From: Arthrobacter alpinus | Lineage (GTDB): Bacteria; Actinomycetota; Actinomycetes; Actinomycetales; Micrococcaceae | DNA length: 64,000 nucleotides | Assembly (NCBI RefSeq): GCF_900105965.1 | Contig: NZ_FNTV01000001.1 | Location: forward strand, 3,906,001-3,970,000 | Direction: 5' to 3' | Notes under the pieces: model-generated | Seen by the model: only the letters and a program-made list of their open reading frames with translations | The model's database searches: none | Told to the model about the DNA's origin: nothing | Translations under genes and position numbers: made by a program | Shown: in pieces, positions 35,550 to 45,164 of the stretch | How positions within the stretch are numbered: the stretch's first letter is position 1 | Layout: each line of letters opens with the position of its first letter

Positions 35550-35683
35550 GTCCCCAGTTTAGAGGGGAGGGGCAAATTGGCTGTAGTTCGTTTCACCAAG
35601 CGAACAAGTGCGACGCCGTTTCCCACCACCGCACCGGCGTTCGGACGGGCAGGCGAGCAATTCGCGGCGGAGGGGACGCCTGT

Positions 35684-36112
35684 TTACTCCGGGCGGACCA
35701 AGGTGATGCCGCGGTCCTTGCGCAGCTTCTCGGCCTTGCGTTCGCGGACATAGTAGCTCCAGCTCCAGACGGTAAAGACAGCCGCCAAGAGCATCGGAAC
35801 CAAGACTCTGGCGGCCGCGCCGAACCCGTCTTGGACCCACAGAATGACAAATGCGACGGCCGAGATACCGGAAAAGACTGAAATGATCATGGAGATCACC
35901 AAGAGCCCGCCAGCGCTGTTTACCGGTTTGACGGCGCTGCCCGCCGAGCCCTTGTAAACGCCGTATTCCTCAACGGTCATGCCCTGCCGGAACGCTTCAC
36001 GCTCAACTTGCGACTTGTAGTAGCCCTTTCCCGGCCGACCGGAAGGGACGTAGCCCGGCTGCCCGGGGGCTGCCGAATGGGAGCCGGCGGTTTTTTTCGG
36101 ACGGTTGCTCAT
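35684..36112 (-). CDS. Hypothetical membrane protein of the WXG100-linked cassette
   Basis: A 142-residue protein I do not recognise. Its N-terminal ~60 residues are Pro/Gly/Lys-rich (SAAPGQPGYVPSGRPGKGYY) with a short helical motif, FRQGMTVEEYGVYKG. Two hydrophobic helices follow at about 70-92 and 100-120, then a basic tail. The start at 36112 (MSNRPKK) overlaps the stop of the 215-residue gene by 4 bases, so the two are translationally coupled. It may be a membrane partner of the WXG100 protein, on context alone. Confidence 0.65.
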   Translation of the reverse strand: MSNRPKKTAGSHSAAPGQPGYVPSGRPGKGYYKSQVEREAFRQGMTVEEYGVYKGSAGSAVKPVNSAGGLLVISMIISVFSGISAVAFVILWVQDGFGAAARVLVPMLLAAVFTVWSWSYYVRERKAEKLRKDRGITLVRPE

Positions 36113-36756
36113 GACACCAGCGCGGCACGCAGCCCGGACAGGGATGCAAGCACGTCTTCGGAGCTCAGCCCCGTGCGTTCCACGACGTCCGCGGCCGGAT
36201 CCTTGGCCTGCCCAATGGCCCACGCCTGCGAGTCGGGACGAATCATCAAATGGTCTTCGGAGTCCAGCGTACGGCTCAGCACATAGGCGGTTCCGGTCTT
36301 CGTTTGGCGGACATGCTCCTCAATGATGTCCATTTCTGCTGCAGCGCCATCGAGCGTGGGGTCCTGGGCGAAGACAAACCAGGTGGACAGGGTGCGGGGC
36401 TGGAGCAGCACCTTGACCTTGTCCGACTCGACATGGACAACTGTGTCAATGGAGTCACCGGTCATGAGGCTGATCTCGGTCCACCGGGTTGCCTGGGCCA
36501 GGGCGTAGGCGAGGACCATGGCCGGACCCTCTAGTTCAATGTCCTCCCCCTGGGCCGATGCGAAGCCCCGAGCCAGCAGCGATGATGCCCCGGCGACACA
36601 CAGCTGGTCGGAATCGAGTTCGTCGGTCAAACGGAGGACTGCAGCGCTCTTGCGGGCCTGAGCCGTTGACGTCGACCTCAGCACGTAGGCAACTTCTGCG
36701 AAACCGAATCCATAAGATTCGGCAGATTCAGGCTGGGATGTGGATGTTAGGTCCAT
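36109..36756 (-). CDS. Hypothetical soluble protein of the WXG100-linked cassette
   Basis: A 215-residue acidic soluble protein of unknown function, with no signal peptide or membrane helix. It contains YVLRSTSTAQARKSAAVL, a central beta-rich segment (VVHVESDKVKVLLQPRTLST) and a helical C terminus ending GLRAALVS. By position it follows the WXG100 gene after 54 bases and is coupled to the membrane protein gene. The layout resembles accessory or chaperone genes of actinobacterial type VII loci, but no family motif proves this. Confidence 0.65.
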   Translation of the reverse strand: MDLTSTSQPESAESYGFGFAEVAYVLRSTSTAQARKSAAVLRLTDELDSDQLCVAGASSLLARGFASAQGEDIELEGPAMVLAYALAQATRWTEISLMTGDSIDTVVHVESDKVKVLLQPRTLSTWFVFAQDPTLDGAAAEMDIIEEHVRQTKTGTAYVLSRTLDSEDHLMIRPDSQAWAIGQAKDPAADVVERTGLSSEDVLASLSGLRAALVS

Positions 36757-36810
36757 GGCTCGTGCAATCCGTTCTTTGACTTGTACAGTTTCTTCAATAC
36801 GGGCGGGAAT

Positions 36811-37815
36811 TTACCCAAAACCGAGGAATTTTGCCGCACCCTTGCCAAGATCCTTGATGCCGTCACCGACGTCGTTGGCAAACTTGCCCGGATCGGTGAC
36901 CGCCGAGGCAATCCCGTCGCCGATGGCCTTCACACCGTTGTTCACGAAATCTTTCACAACTGGGATGTCATAGATGGCCCACCCCACGCTGATCACCTGG
37001 GCCACCGTACCTGCTGGCGGGGGAAGGAAGCAGGCCACACCCAGTGCCGTCTTGGCACCGGAAATGGCTGCCTTGTTCATGTCACCTTCGGCAATGCCCG
37101 CAATCGTGTCGTAACCGCTCAGTCCCACGCCAAGCCAACCAAGACCACGTCCAAGCCCGCCCTTGCCCAGCCACTCCAGCTGGCTGCCCTTGAACAGCTG
37201 GGGAGTTTCAGCAAAGAACCCCTTCATGGAATTTAGTGTGGGGAAGTACTTGTTGAGGTTCTTCAACCCCAGCAGGTCAGTTGCCGAGTCCATGAGGTTG
37301 TAGGGTGCGCTGCGAGCCGCAAGCTTTCCCCATTGCGAGGCGTCCTTGAAGACGTCCCAGCCCTTGGCAGCCATATGGCTGAGTCCGAACACGTTTTTTG
37401 GCAAAGAAAAGGCGTTCTTGATGTTGCCGTAGAATTTCCAGCCTTCCCTAAACGGCGACTCCTTGGAAAGCCAGTCGGGCCCCCATGGATTCGGCCCGCC
37501 GGTGCCCGTTCCGGGGACGCCGGCCGGCCCGCCCAAACTGGCCACCGAGCTGGTCTGCTCCTGTTCGGCGGCGTTTTTCTTGAGGAGATCGGCTGCGTCC
37601 TCCAGCATGGCGGCCGTGCGGGAAATGACACCGCGTTGCTGGCCACGCCATTGCGAAGCGAAGCGTTGCGCATCCGGGCCGTGCCAATAGCGTGGCAACT
37701 GGTTGACGGCGCCGTCGATCACCTTCTGCGCTTGCGCCAGTTTTTGAGAGCTGCCAGAAAAGTCCCTGGCCAGCGCGCGTAGTTCTTCAACATCAGCGCC
37801 CAGCATTTCAGTCAT
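36811..37815 (-). CDS. WXG100-domain protein with long C-terminal domain (type VII secretion-like substrate)
   Basis: A 334-residue protein. Residues 1-95 form a helical hairpin with the turn YWHGPDAQRF, a W-x-G motif typical of ESX/type VII secretion targets. A Gly/Pro linker (GTGTGGPNPWG) follows, then a C-terminal ~220 residues rich in Gly and Ala with hydrophobic stretches around GVGLSGYDTIAGIAEG and VACFLPPPAGTVAQVISVGW. CCGGAG precedes the ATG. No EccC ATPase or other secretion machinery is in the window. Whether the tail is a toxin, a pore former or a structural module is unknown. Confidence 0.75.
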   Translation of the reverse strand: MTEMLGADVEELRALARDFSGSSQKLAQAQKVIDGAVNQLPRYWHGPDAQRFASQWRGQQRGVISRTAAMLEDAADLLKKNAAEQEQTSSVASLGGPAGVPGTGTGGPNPWGPDWLSKESPFREGWKFYGNIKNAFSLPKNVFGLSHMAAKGWDVFKDASQWGKLAARSAPYNLMDSATDLLGLKNLNKYFPTLNSMKGFFAETPQLFKGSQLEWLGKGGLGRGLGWLGVGLSGYDTIAGIAEGDMNKAAISGAKTALGVACFLPPPAGTVAQVISVGWAIYDIPVVKDFVNNGVKAIGDGIASAVTDPGKFANDVGDGIKDLGKGAAKFLGFG

Positions 37816-37916
37816 GGTGGCTCCGGAAGGTGAGGGGACAATAACAAGTTTGAGATCATCTTGAGCCTAGCGGCCCTTTTGCTTCCCGGCGATGGGGTGG
37901 TCTCCCCATGAAGAGG

Positions 37917-38492
37917 CTACAGAGCTTCAAACTCCGTCTCGCCCTTGGCCCACAACGTGAACCGGTATTCGCTCCCATTCTTGGAGGTGTGCCAGCCCTC
38001 CAGCGGCGACGCCCCGCGGAACGACCATTCCTGGCCCAGACCCGGAGCCTGCGTATCCCCGGCAACGTTCGAGTTGATGACTGTCACCACGGCCACATTG
38101 GCGTGCTCTGCGGCCTGTGCAAAGATTTCCCCGCCACCAATGACCCACACTTCGCTGCCGCCGGGGGAGAACTGCGCCTCAACCAGCGCCTCCTCCACCG
38201 AGCCAAGCACGACGGCGCCACTCGCCTCGGGCGTCGAGCCCCAGCCCTCCTGGCGGGTCACCACAATGTTGGTGCGATCCGGCAGCGGGCGGAACCTGTC
38301 CGGGAACGATTCCCAGGTCTTTCGGCCCATGACTACGGGGTGGCCCGCAGTGACGCGCTTGAAGTGGGCCAGGTCCTCGGGCAGGTGCCAAGGCATGCCG
38401 CCGTCGGCCCCGATGATGCCCTGATTGGTCTGGGCCCAGATCATGCCCACGATGGGTTGGCTGAAACGGTAGGTGGAAGCGGACTCGCTCAT
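37917..38492 (-). CDS. folA: Dihydrofolate reductase
   Basis: A 191-residue NADPH-dependent enzyme that regenerates tetrahydrofolate. [32 protein letters not shown] carries the substrate loop and the acidic residue; [12 protein letters not shown] and [13 protein letters not shown] are the NADPH-binding segments. The acidic position appears as Glu after LP, as in other Gram-positive enzymes. It overlaps the thyA stop by 4 bases, so the thyA-folA pair is coupled, as is common because thymidylate synthase makes dihydrofolate. Confidence 0.95.
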   Translation of the reverse strand: MSESASTYRFSQPIVGMIWAQTNQGIIGADGGMPWHLPEDLAHFKRVTAGHPVVMGRKTWESFPDRFRPLPDRTNIVVTRQEGWGSTPEASGAVVLGSVEEALVEAQFSPGGSEVWVIGGGEIFAQAAEHANVAVVTVINSNVAGDTQAPGLGQEWSFRGASPLEGWHTSKNGSEYRFTLWAKGETEFEAL

Positions 38493-39307
38493 ACGGCTAT
38501 CGGTGCCTTAATCGTGGGGTGGTGCTGGTAGTCAAGAATTTCAAAGTCTTCGAACGTGTAATCCAGGATGGAATCCGGCTTGCGGGTGAAACGCAGCTTC
38601 GGGTATGGGTACGGTTCGCGCGAAAGCTGTTCGGTCACCTGGGCCACGTGGTCGTCGTAAATGTGCACGTCGCCGCCGGTCCAGATGAATTCGCCCGGCT
38701 CCATGTCAAGCTGGTGGGCCACCATCATGGTCAGAAGTGCGTAGGAGGCGATGTTGAACGGGACACCCAGAAAGGTGTCGGCCGAGCGCTGGTACAGCTG
38801 GCAGCTGAGCTTCCCACGGCCGTCCTCTGTGGGGGCAACGTAGAACTGGAAGAAGGCGTGGCACGGGGGCAGCGCCATGTTCTTCAACTCGCCAACATTC
38901 CAGGCCGAGACAATGTGGCGGCGGGAATCGGGGTTCTCCCGCAGGGATTCCATGACCTGGGATATCTGGTCGATGTGTTCGCCGTCCGGGGTGGGCCACG
39001 AGCGCCACTGAACGCCATAGACGGGACCCAGCTCGCCGTCGTCGTCCGCCCACTCGTTCCAGATCTTGACGCCATTTTCCTGCAGCCAATGCACATTGGA
39101 ATCTCCGCGCAAGAACCACAACAGTTCCATGGCGATCGACTTGAAATGCACTCGCTTGGTGGTGATCAGCGGGAAGCTTTCGCTCAGATCAAATCGCAGC
39201 TGGCGGCCAAAAACGCTGCGCGTTCCGGTGCCGGTGCGGTCCGATTTCGCCGTGCCGGTTGCCAGCACGTCGGCAAGCATGTCTTCGTACGGGGTCAAAA
39301 TAGTCAC
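38489..39307 (-). CDS. thyA: Thymidylate synthase
   Basis: A 272-residue enzyme making dTMP from dUMP and methylene-tetrahydrofolate. The catalytic Cys is in [13 protein letters not shown], the dUMP phosphate Arg is in [17 protein letters not shown], and [13 protein letters not shown] is near the N terminus. GTG 39307 gives the usual length; the frame continues to 39346, but that adds an unconserved tail. It is the first gene of a thyA-folA operon. Confidence 0.95.
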   Translation of the reverse strand: MTILTPYEDMLADVLATGTAKSDRTGTGTRSVFGRQLRFDLSESFPLITTKRVHFKSIAMELLWFLRGDSNVHWLQENGVKIWNEWADDDGELGPVYGVQWRSWPTPDGEHIDQISQVMESLRENPDSRRHIVSAWNVGELKNMALPPCHAFFQFYVAPTEDGRGKLSCQLYQRSADTFLGVPFNIASYALLTMMVAHQLDMEPGEFIWTGGDVHIYDDHVAQVTEQLSREPYPYPKLRFTRKPDSILDYTFEDFEILDYQHHPTIKAPIAV

Positions 39308-39353
39308 GCCCAACAGTCTACTTGGCCCGCTGGGGGAGTCGTCCAACGGCTCG

Positions 39354-39405
39354 AGTTCGCCATTGTGGTGACTTAGAGCGTTCTAAGTCACCACAACTGC
39401 GAACT
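39354..39405. repeat. Long intergenic inverted repeat downstream of the oxygenase gene
   Basis: Arms of about 24 bases (AGTTCGC, two mismatched bases, then TTGTGGTGACTTAGA) pair around a 4-base loop GCGT. No T-run follows on either strand. It lies between the thyA start and the oxygenase stop and may end transcription or stabilise RNA. Confidence 0.6.
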
Positions 39406-39416
39406 GGGTGAGGCGG

Positions 39417-40433
39417 CTACTTCGCCAGCAGGTCTGCGTGGTGTTCTTCGACCACGTTGGGATGTGCCCGGAGGCGGTAACGGAGCGCATTGTCGCCATA
39501 GGTCTCCAAGATGGGGCTGTTGGTGGGGTCAACCGAAAGCCCGCGAGCCTTGGACTGAAACTCCGGGCTCACGGCAAGCTGGGGCATGGTGGCATCCAGC
39601 GCAGGGTTGTAGAAGAACGGGAGGGAGATCCTGTCCGTTCCGCGCAGGGGAGAGATCACACGGTGCAATGTCGCCTTGAGGTAACCGTTGGTTGCCAACT
39701 CCAGCATCTCGCCAATGTTGACCACAAAAGTCCCGGGAACCTGAGGGGCGTCGATCCACTTGCCCTGGTATTCCACCTGGAGGCCGCCCTTGTCAGGCTC
39801 CACAAGGAGCAGCGTTATGACGCCGCCGTCGCGGTGGGAACCCACACCTTGGACGGGGTCGGGGTTGGACTCCCCTGGGTAGCGGACAATCTTCAGAACA
39901 GGGAATGCGCGGGATGCGAAGGCCGCGTCAAAAGTGTCCTCGGGGGCGCCAAGCGACACCGCGAGCGCTCGCAGCAGATCCAGGGAAATGGCACTGAGCC
40001 GTTCGGTCCACTCGGAAACCACGGTACGCATTTCCGGCAATGCTTCGGGCCACAGGTTTGGACCCTCTAGGCGCCAGTAGTCTGCAACGCCGTCGCCGGC
40101 TTCAACCGTGTCACGCTCCACGCCGATATCGATTTGTTCGCGCCAATCGATGGCATTGTCGGTGAGCTCGCCGCCAATGCGGGTGTAGCCGCGAAACTGC
40201 GGGCTGTGAACGTTCTCCACCGCAAGCTTCAGATCCTCGGGGAGTTCAAAAAAGCGACGGGAAATATCAAGCATGGAGTCCGTGAGCTCCTGCGGAATGC
40301 CGTGGCCGGCCAAGTAGAGGAAGCCAACCTCGTGCATGGCATCGCGCAGTTCATTTCGGAACGCGGTGGCTTCTTCTGGGCCCGCGTTGAGGCGGGAGAA
40401 GTCCAGGACGGGCAGTGAATCGAGTGACGGCAT
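39417..40433 (-). CDS. Isopenicillin N synthase-family 2-oxoglutarate/Fe(II) oxygenase
   Basis: A 338-residue non-heme iron oxygenase. The iron site is VGSHRDGGVITLLLVE (HxD, near residue 212) with a distal His in YLKATLHRVISP, and RISLPFFYNP supplies the Arg-x-Ser that binds 2-oxoglutarate. The N terminus LPVLDFSRL and AMHEVGFLYLAGHGIP match the family's N-terminal domain. The start at 40433 (MPSLDSL) has AAAGGA upstream. The substrate is unknown. It is transcribed on its own, away from the Nudix gene. Confidence 0.9.
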   Translation of the reverse strand: MPSLDSLPVLDFSRLNAGPEEATAFRNELRDAMHEVGFLYLAGHGIPQELTDSMLDISRRFFELPEDLKLAVENVHSPQFRGYTRIGGELTDNAIDWREQIDIGVERDTVEAGDGVADYWRLEGPNLWPEALPEMRTVVSEWTERLSAISLDLLRALAVSLGAPEDTFDAAFASRAFPVLKIVRYPGESNPDPVQGVGSHRDGGVITLLLVEPDKGGLQVEYQGKWIDAPQVPGTFVVNIGEMLELATNGYLKATLHRVISPLRGTDRISLPFFYNPALDATMPQLAVSPEFQSKARGLSVDPTNSPILETYGDNALRYRLRAHPNVVEEHHADLLAK

Positions 40434-40548
40434 GCTATATATCCTTTGCGGTAACGTTGGCAAGCGGAATCCCTTATTCGCTCCAATGTTACGTACCAGA
40501 ATCCCCGAATGGGGAAATACGTGTCGAAATGCTACGTCCCGTGCATGG

Positions 40549-40591
40549 CTGAGGCCTGGAATGCCGCATTATGCGCTCTTCCAGGCCTCAG
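40549..40591. other. Hairpin downstream of the Nudix-ppk operon
   Basis: Perfect 13-bp arms CTGAGGCCTGGAA and TTCCAGGCCTCAG enclose 17 bases. It lies 57 bases past the Nudix stop on the minus strand, without a U-tract; a U-less terminator is possible. Confidence 0.5.
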
Positions 40592-40647
40592 TAATTTGGT
40601 GCCGTTGCGGCAACTTCGGCGGCGTCTAGCCACGCAGCAGCCGGCCG

Positions 40648-41613
40648 TTAGTCCTCAAACGGTTTGTGCTGCTCCAGGGCAACGATCCGCCCGGGAATCT
40701 CCTGCGACATGTGGACCAACAGCACCTCGCCGGGAGACAAATGCGGATCAAGGTATGGCAGTGAGTGAGCCATGTCGTCCGGCATGTGCTTGGCCAGAGT
40801 GTCCAGAACCGTGGGGAGCACGGGCCTGTGAGTACACACGGCGGTGGCGCTATTGCGGGTCATCAGCTTTTCCAGCACAGCTTCAACCTTGGCCGGCTGG
40901 CGCTTGTGGTCTGCCTCGGTCAACCACGAGACCACCTTCACCTTGGCCTTGGTGGCCTGGGCATAGGGGGAGATTGTGGAGATGCACCGCATCCAACCGC
41001 TCGTGTAAACCCGTCCGGGGTGCCACGACATCAGCAAGCGCTGCAGGTACAGAGCCTGACGCTTACCCGTTGCCGCCAAGGGGCGTTCACCCTCAGCACG
41101 GGTCCAGGCAGACCGCGGCTTGGCTTTTGCATGCCTGATGATGATCAGCGGCCAGGTGCTCAAAGACCCAGCCTCATGTGCCGCAACCAGTGCCTCAAGC
41201 GGTTCCACATCGGAGGGATTTGAGAGCAGGCCGCGTGCCTTGTTGGGGCTGCACCAAAGGACGGCGTCCACTTCCTTCCCATCCGCCATGGCGGGCATGT
41301 CATCGACGGAAGAAGCCCAGTAGTGAACTTCCTTCAAGCCCGGCTTGACGGCATAGCGAATGGACGGCAGCGGAATGCCCAAGGTGATTGGCAGGCCCAC
41401 CTCTTCATAGACTTCGCGCACCGCACATTCGGGCAGAGTTTCCCCCTTGTCCAGCTTGCCCTTGGGCCACGACCAATCGTCATAGCGCTGGCGATGAATC
41501 AGCAGGACTTCAAGCTTTTTCTTTTTGACCCGCCAGCACAAGGCACCGGCAGCATAAACGGAGGCATAGGAACCTTCGGCAACATTTTCTTCGAGGTGTT
41601 CAGTGGTACGCAT
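40648..41613 (-). CDS. Nudix hydrolase / histidine phosphatase fusion (MutT1-like)
   Basis: A 321-residue two-domain enzyme. The N-terminal Nudix box GKLDKGETLPECAVREVYEEVG (Glu cluster near residue 55-75) fits nucleotide sanitation such as 8-oxo-GTP/dGTP or diadenosine polyphosphate hydrolysis. The C-terminal histidine-phosphatase domain begins with LIIIRHAKAKPRSAW near 160. This pairing matches mycobacterial MutT1. The ATG at 41613 (MRTTEHLE) overlaps the ppk stop by one base; an upstream extension to 41661 is rejected because it would run into ppk. Confidence 0.9.
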   Translation of the reverse strand: MRTTEHLEENVAEGSYASVYAAGALCWRVKKKKLEVLLIHRQRYDDWSWPKGKLDKGETLPECAVREVYEEVGLPITLGIPLPSIRYAVKPGLKEVHYWASSVDDMPAMADGKEVDAVLWCSPNKARGLLSNPSDVEPLEALVAAHEAGSLSTWPLIIIRHAKAKPRSAWTRAEGERPLAATGKRQALYLQRLLMSWHPGRVYTSGWMRCISTISPYAQATKAKVKVVSWLTEADHKRQPAKVEAVLEKLMTRNSATAVCTHRPVLPTVLDTLAKHMPDDMAHSLPYLDPHLSPGEVLLVHMSQEIPGRIVALEQHKPFED

Positions 41614-43856
41614 TAACGGTGCAGTGTAGATCGCGGACGTGAACGGTTGGCAAGCAACCACGATTGGACGTCGAGTAGGGGGTTTCCGTCAGTATCTTGG
41701 TGGTGGCGTTTCCATTCACCTTCGTTGTCCAGGTGCCAGCTGGCGGTTCCCGGATCAAGGTAGCGGGTCAGCAGCGAGTTCACCTCGGAAATATCATCCT
41801 TGTTGGAGAGCTGCACCAGCGCCTCAACCCGGCGGTCCAGGTTGCGGTGCATCATGTCTGCCGAACCAATGAAGACCACGGGATCCCCGCCATTGGCGAA
41901 GGTGAACACCCGTGAATGCTCCAGGAAACGGCCCAGAACGGAGCGGACCGTGATGTTCTCGCTCAGGCCCGGAACGCCCGGACGCAGTGAACAGATGCCG
42001 CGCACAATCACGCCGACGTCAACACCGGCCTGAGACGCCCGGTAGAGGGAATCGATGATGGCTTCATCCACCATGGAGTTGACCTTGATGCGGACCTTGG
42101 CCGGCAGTCCGGCCTGCTTGTTCGCAATTTCGGCATCGATGCGTTCAATCAAACCGGAACGGACCGACCGTGGAGCCACCAGCAACCTGTCAAAGGATGT
42201 TTTTGGTGCGTACCCGGAGAGCTGGTTGAACAGCTTCGACAGGTCCTCGCCCACCTGGTTATCGGCCGTAAGCAGACCCAGATCCTCGTAGTATCGGGCC
42301 GTTCGCGGGTGGTAATTACCCGTACCAATGTGGCAGTAGCGCCGCAGGCCGTCCTGTTCTTGACGGACAACCAGTGAGAGTTTGCAGTGAGTTTTCAGCC
42401 CCACAATGCCGTACACCACGTGCACGCCGGCTTGTTCAAGCTTGCGAGCCCAAGAGATGTTGGCCTGCTCGTCAAAACGGGCCTTAATCTCAACGAGAGC
42501 CAGAACCTGCTTACCGGCCTCGGCGGCATCAACGAGTGCGTCCACGATGGGGGAGTCACCCGAGGTCCTGTACAAGGTCTGCTTGATGGCGCGAACCTTG
42601 GGGTCGGCGGCGGCCTGTTCCAGGAAAGCCTGCACCGATGTGGAGAAGGCGTCATAGGGGTGGTGGAGCAGGATGTCACGACGGCGCATGGCGGCAAAGA
42701 CGTTGGCCGCCTTGGACGTTTCCGAGGCGTTGAGGTCCCGGGAGGTGTGAGCGACGTGCTTGGGGTAGCGCAGATCTGGCCGGTCGATCCCACCAATCAC
42801 CGACAAACCGCGCAGGTCAAGGGGTGCCGGAAGGAAGTAAACCTCGGTCTCGTCAACATCCAGTTCACGCACCAAGAGCTCAAGGATGCTCGGGTTGATG
42901 TCCGTAGCCACCTCGAGGCGAACAGGTGGGCCAAACTTGCGGCGCAACAGTTCCTTCTCCAGCGCCTGCAGGAGGTTTTCGGCGTCGTCCTCTTCAACTT
43001 CGAGGTCTTCGTTGCGGGTGACGCGGAAGGTGTGGTGCTCCACAATTTCCATGCCGGGGAACAGCTGATCCAGATGCTGGGCAATCACTTCTTCCAAGGG
43101 GATGAAGCGGGCAACCCGGCCGGGGACGGTGCCGGCGCGGGCGCCGTCGAGGGAAACCAGGCGTTCCAGCAGGTCCGGCACCTTCAGGCGAGCAAAAAGT
43201 TCCTTGTCGCTCACGGGGTTGCGCACCACTACAGCCAGGTTCAGGGACAGCCCGGAGATGTAGGGGAAGGGGTGGGCCGGGTCCACGGCCAGCGGTGTGA
43301 GGATGGGAAAGATCTTCTCGGCGAACATCTTGGACAGCTGGACCTTGGACGGGTCATCGAGTTCGTCCCAGTGCACCAGGTGGATGTGCTCGTAGGCCAG
43401 GGCCGGACGGATCTGGCTGGCAAATACGTGGGCGTGCCGTGACTGCAGTTCGTGGGCGGCGTCGCTGATCTGCTCTAGAACCTCCAGCGGGCTCAGGCCA
43501 GCCGGTGACGGCACGGCCAAGCCTGCTGCGATGCGGCGCTTGAGGCCAGCCACACGCACCATGAAGAATTCGTCCAGGTTGGAGGCGAAGATGGACAAGA
43601 AGTTCACGCGTTCCAGGAGCTGCAGATCCGGATCTTCGGCCAGCTCTAGGACGCGGGAGTTGAATGCCAGCCAGCTCAGTTCACGGTCAAGAAACCTGTC
43701 GGGGCTGATGTCGCCCTCGGGGATAAGCGTTGGCTCAAAGTCCGGTATCTCAATTCGATCCTGGGTGGCCCGGGATGCCGGAACTTCGCCAGCAATAAAT
43801 CGTTCCCGGCCGTTAGCCACCGCCAAGTTCGTGGTTCCCTTGTATTCGCGCTTCAT
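41613..43856 (-). CDS. ppk: Polyphosphate kinase (PPK1)
   Basis: A 747-residue enzyme that builds inorganic polyphosphate from ATP. It shows the N-domain [20 protein letters not shown] and [11 protein letters not shown], and in the catalytic half [28 protein letters not shown] (autophosphorylated His) and [21 protein letters not shown] at 43856 is preferred because GAGGA lies 7 bases before it; another ATG two codons earlier is too close. A long upstream extension overlaps mshD and is rejected. The ppk-mutT1 order matches mycobacteria. Confidence 0.95.
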   Translation of the reverse strand: MKREYKGTTNLAVANGRERFIAGEVPASRATQDRIEIPDFEPTLIPEGDISPDRFLDRELSWLAFNSRVLELAEDPDLQLLERVNFLSIFASNLDEFFMVRVAGLKRRIAAGLAVPSPAGLSPLEVLEQISDAAHELQSRHAHVFASQIRPALAYEHIHLVHWDELDDPSKVQLSKMFAEKIFPILTPLAVDPAHPFPYISGLSLNLAVVVRNPVSDKELFARLKVPDLLERLVSLDGARAGTVPGRVARFIPLEEVIAQHLDQLFPGMEIVEHHTFRVTRNEDLEVEEDDAENLLQALEKELLRRKFGPPVRLEVATDINPSILELLVRELDVDETEVYFLPAPLDLRGLSVIGGIDRPDLRYPKHVAHTSRDLNASETSKAANVFAAMRRRDILLHHPYDAFSTSVQAFLEQAAADPKVRAIKQTLYRTSGDSPIVDALVDAAEAGKQVLALVEIKARFDEQANISWARKLEQAGVHVVYGIVGLKTHCKLSLVVRQEQDGLRRYCHIGTGNYHPRTARYYEDLGLLTADNQVGEDLSKLFNQLSGYAPKTSFDRLLVAPRSVRSGLIERIDAEIANKQAGLPAKVRIKVNSMVDEAIIDSLYRASQAGVDVGVIVRGICSLRPGVPGLSENITVRSVLGRFLEHSRVFTFANGGDPVVFIGSADMMHRNLDRRVEALVQLSNKDDISEVNSLLTRYLDPGTASWHLDNEGEWKRHHQDTDGNPLLDVQSWLLANRSRPRSTLHR

Positions 43857-43914
43857 GAACATGTCCTCATTGTTGGTACTGCATTGCAACAACCTTATGC
43901 CGCAGGTGCTCGGA

Positions 43915-44886
43915 TTAGGCCGACATGGGGCCGTACATGACATCGGAATCCCACTTGGTGAATCCCAGTTTGCGGTACAGCGCCACAGCAGCTTCATTGT
44001 CCGCATCAACGTAAAGCATAATGGCGCTCAGCCCGGCTTTTTGCAGGTGGTCGATTCCCTGGCGAGTCAGTACCTTGCCGAGTCCCAGTCCCTGCGCTGC
44101 CGGAGTCACGCCCACGACGTAAACCTCGCCAATGGCCGCCTGGCCCGAACGAGCGGGGTGGACCTTGGTCCAGTGGAATCCCAAGATCTCATCGTTCGCG
44201 TCAACGGCGAGGAAGAATCCGGCCGGATCGAACCAATCTTCTGCCATGCGGGCCTGCAGATCAGCCAGCGTCATGGCGCCCTGTTCCGGGTGGTGCGCGA
44301 AGGCCGCAGCGTTGGCCACCAACCAGGCCTCTTCGTCCTGGTGCGGGACAAACGTCCGCAACGTCACGCCGTCGTCGGTCCTGAGGTCAGGGGTATCCGC
44401 GGACGACGGCGTCTGCCGGACCAGGCGCATGCGCCACAGTTCGCGAATGGCTCGGTATCCGTAGCTGGCCGCTAGATCGGCGGCCGCCTCGTGATCGCCA
44501 TGCGACCAGGCTTTGATGCCTTGCAGGCCCCTGACCTCCACAAGTTTGTCGGCCAGGATCGCGCCAACGCCTTCGTTGCGATAGGTGGGGTGCACGGCAA
44601 TTTCCAGCACGCCTTCACTGCCATTGAGGACCACAACGGCCACACCGGCAAGGTCTTCACTTGCGGTAGGGGAAGCGTCTTCAGGGGCATACGTCAGCAG
44701 GGTCAGGACCGAGTGGGGGCCCGCCGCGGTGGCTTTGAGTTCCACCAGGGTCTGCTCTGAAAAGGGTGGGTTGCCGTCGGTGTCCTCGGCCGCGTCAATC
44801 ACCGTTTGGATCTCGCGCAGGAGATCGGGCCCGGGTGCGCCGGGGATCACGGTCACTGGCCAGCTGTCAGTCTTTGCGGGGCTCAT
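43915..44886 (-). CDS. mshD: Mycothiol synthase
   Basis: A 323-residue enzyme with two GNAT domains that acetylates Cys-GlcN-Ins in the last step of mycothiol synthesis. Residues 1-150 contain the first, divergent fold ([19 protein letters not shown]). The second has the acetyl-CoA loop [19 protein letters not shown] near 265 and ends [19 protein letters not shown] 44886 or GTG 44892 are both possible starts. It is next to glnR, as in mycobacteria, and marks the organism as an actinobacterium. Confidence 0.93.
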   Translation of the reverse strand: MSPAKTDSWPVTVIPGAPGPDLLREIQTVIDAAEDTDGNPPFSEQTLVELKATAAGPHSVLTLLTYAPEDASPTASEDLAGVAVVVLNGSEGVLEIAVHPTYRNEGVGAILADKLVEVRGLQGIKAWSHGDHEAAADLAASYGYRAIRELWRMRLVRQTPSSADTPDLRTDDGVTLRTFVPHQDEEAWLVANAAAFAHHPEQGAMTLADLQARMAEDWFDPAGFFLAVDANDEILGFHWTKVHPARSGQAAIGEVYVVGVTPAAQGLGLGKVLTRQGIDHLQKAGLSAIMLYVDADNEAAVALYRKLGFTKWDSDVMYGPMSA

Positions 44887-44983
44887 AAGCACAGCCTAGT
44901 GGGGGTGCATGCGTGAATGCGAGACTCAGCGTCCGCGGATCGTGTCAGGGACAAAAAGCGAACACTGGCACCAAGGGCTCAAT

Positions 44984-45013
44984 TTGCGTGTAGGTGCGGA
45001 GGTGACATACAGT
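44984..45013 (+). promoter_or_regulatory. Predicted promoter of a candidate small RNA
   Basis: TTGCGT at 44984-44989 and TACAGT at 45008-45013 are 18 bases apart, which would start RNA near 45020. No plus-strand gene begins nearby. Confidence 0.45.
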
Positions 45014-45019
45014 TTGGGA

Positions 45020-45153
45020 GCAGCATCGCCCGGTTTTCACGGGTGCTGCAACTGGGGGGATGCACCAGTGGGGTGTCCTCGATACGTTCGACCCGTATGT
45101 CCTCCACCAACAAGTAAGGCCCGAATCCTTCATGGATTCGGGCCTTACTTTTG
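45020..45153 (+). ncRNA. Candidate structured small RNA between mshD and glnR
   Basis: About 134 bases follow the promoter-like pair and end at a strong hairpin. Four stems can be drawn: 45020-45049 (GCAGCA/TGCTGC plus CCCG/CGGG), 45051-45069 (ACTGG/CCAGT with a G-rich loop), a short one near 45082-45098 (ATACG/CGTAT) and the terminal stem. No good coding frame exists. Homology to known RNA families was not recognised; the call is inferred. Confidence 0.45.
45112..45153. terminator. Terminator of the candidate small RNA and/or glnR
   Basis: AAGTAAGGCCCGAATCC and GGATTCGGGCCTTACTT form a 17-bp perfect stem with TTCAT in the loop, followed by TTTGTTT on the plus strand. It also lies 12 bases past the glnR stop on the minus strand, so it may work both ways. 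Confidence 0.85.
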
Positions 45154-45164
45154 TTTGGGGCGGT

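Noticed and set aside
34416..35683. Lysine or other riboswitch controlling asd
   Set aside because: No recognisable riboswitch-like set of stems was seen in the short region upstream of asd.
41614..41661. N-terminal extension of the Nudix/phosphatase protein
   Set aside because: It would use bases inside the ppk gene and lacks conservation; the ATG at 41613 overlaps the ppk stop by one base, a typical coupling.
43857..44009. N-terminal extension of polyphosphate kinase into mshD
   Set aside because: The added residues are the mshD 3' end in another frame; GAGGA supports the start at 43856.
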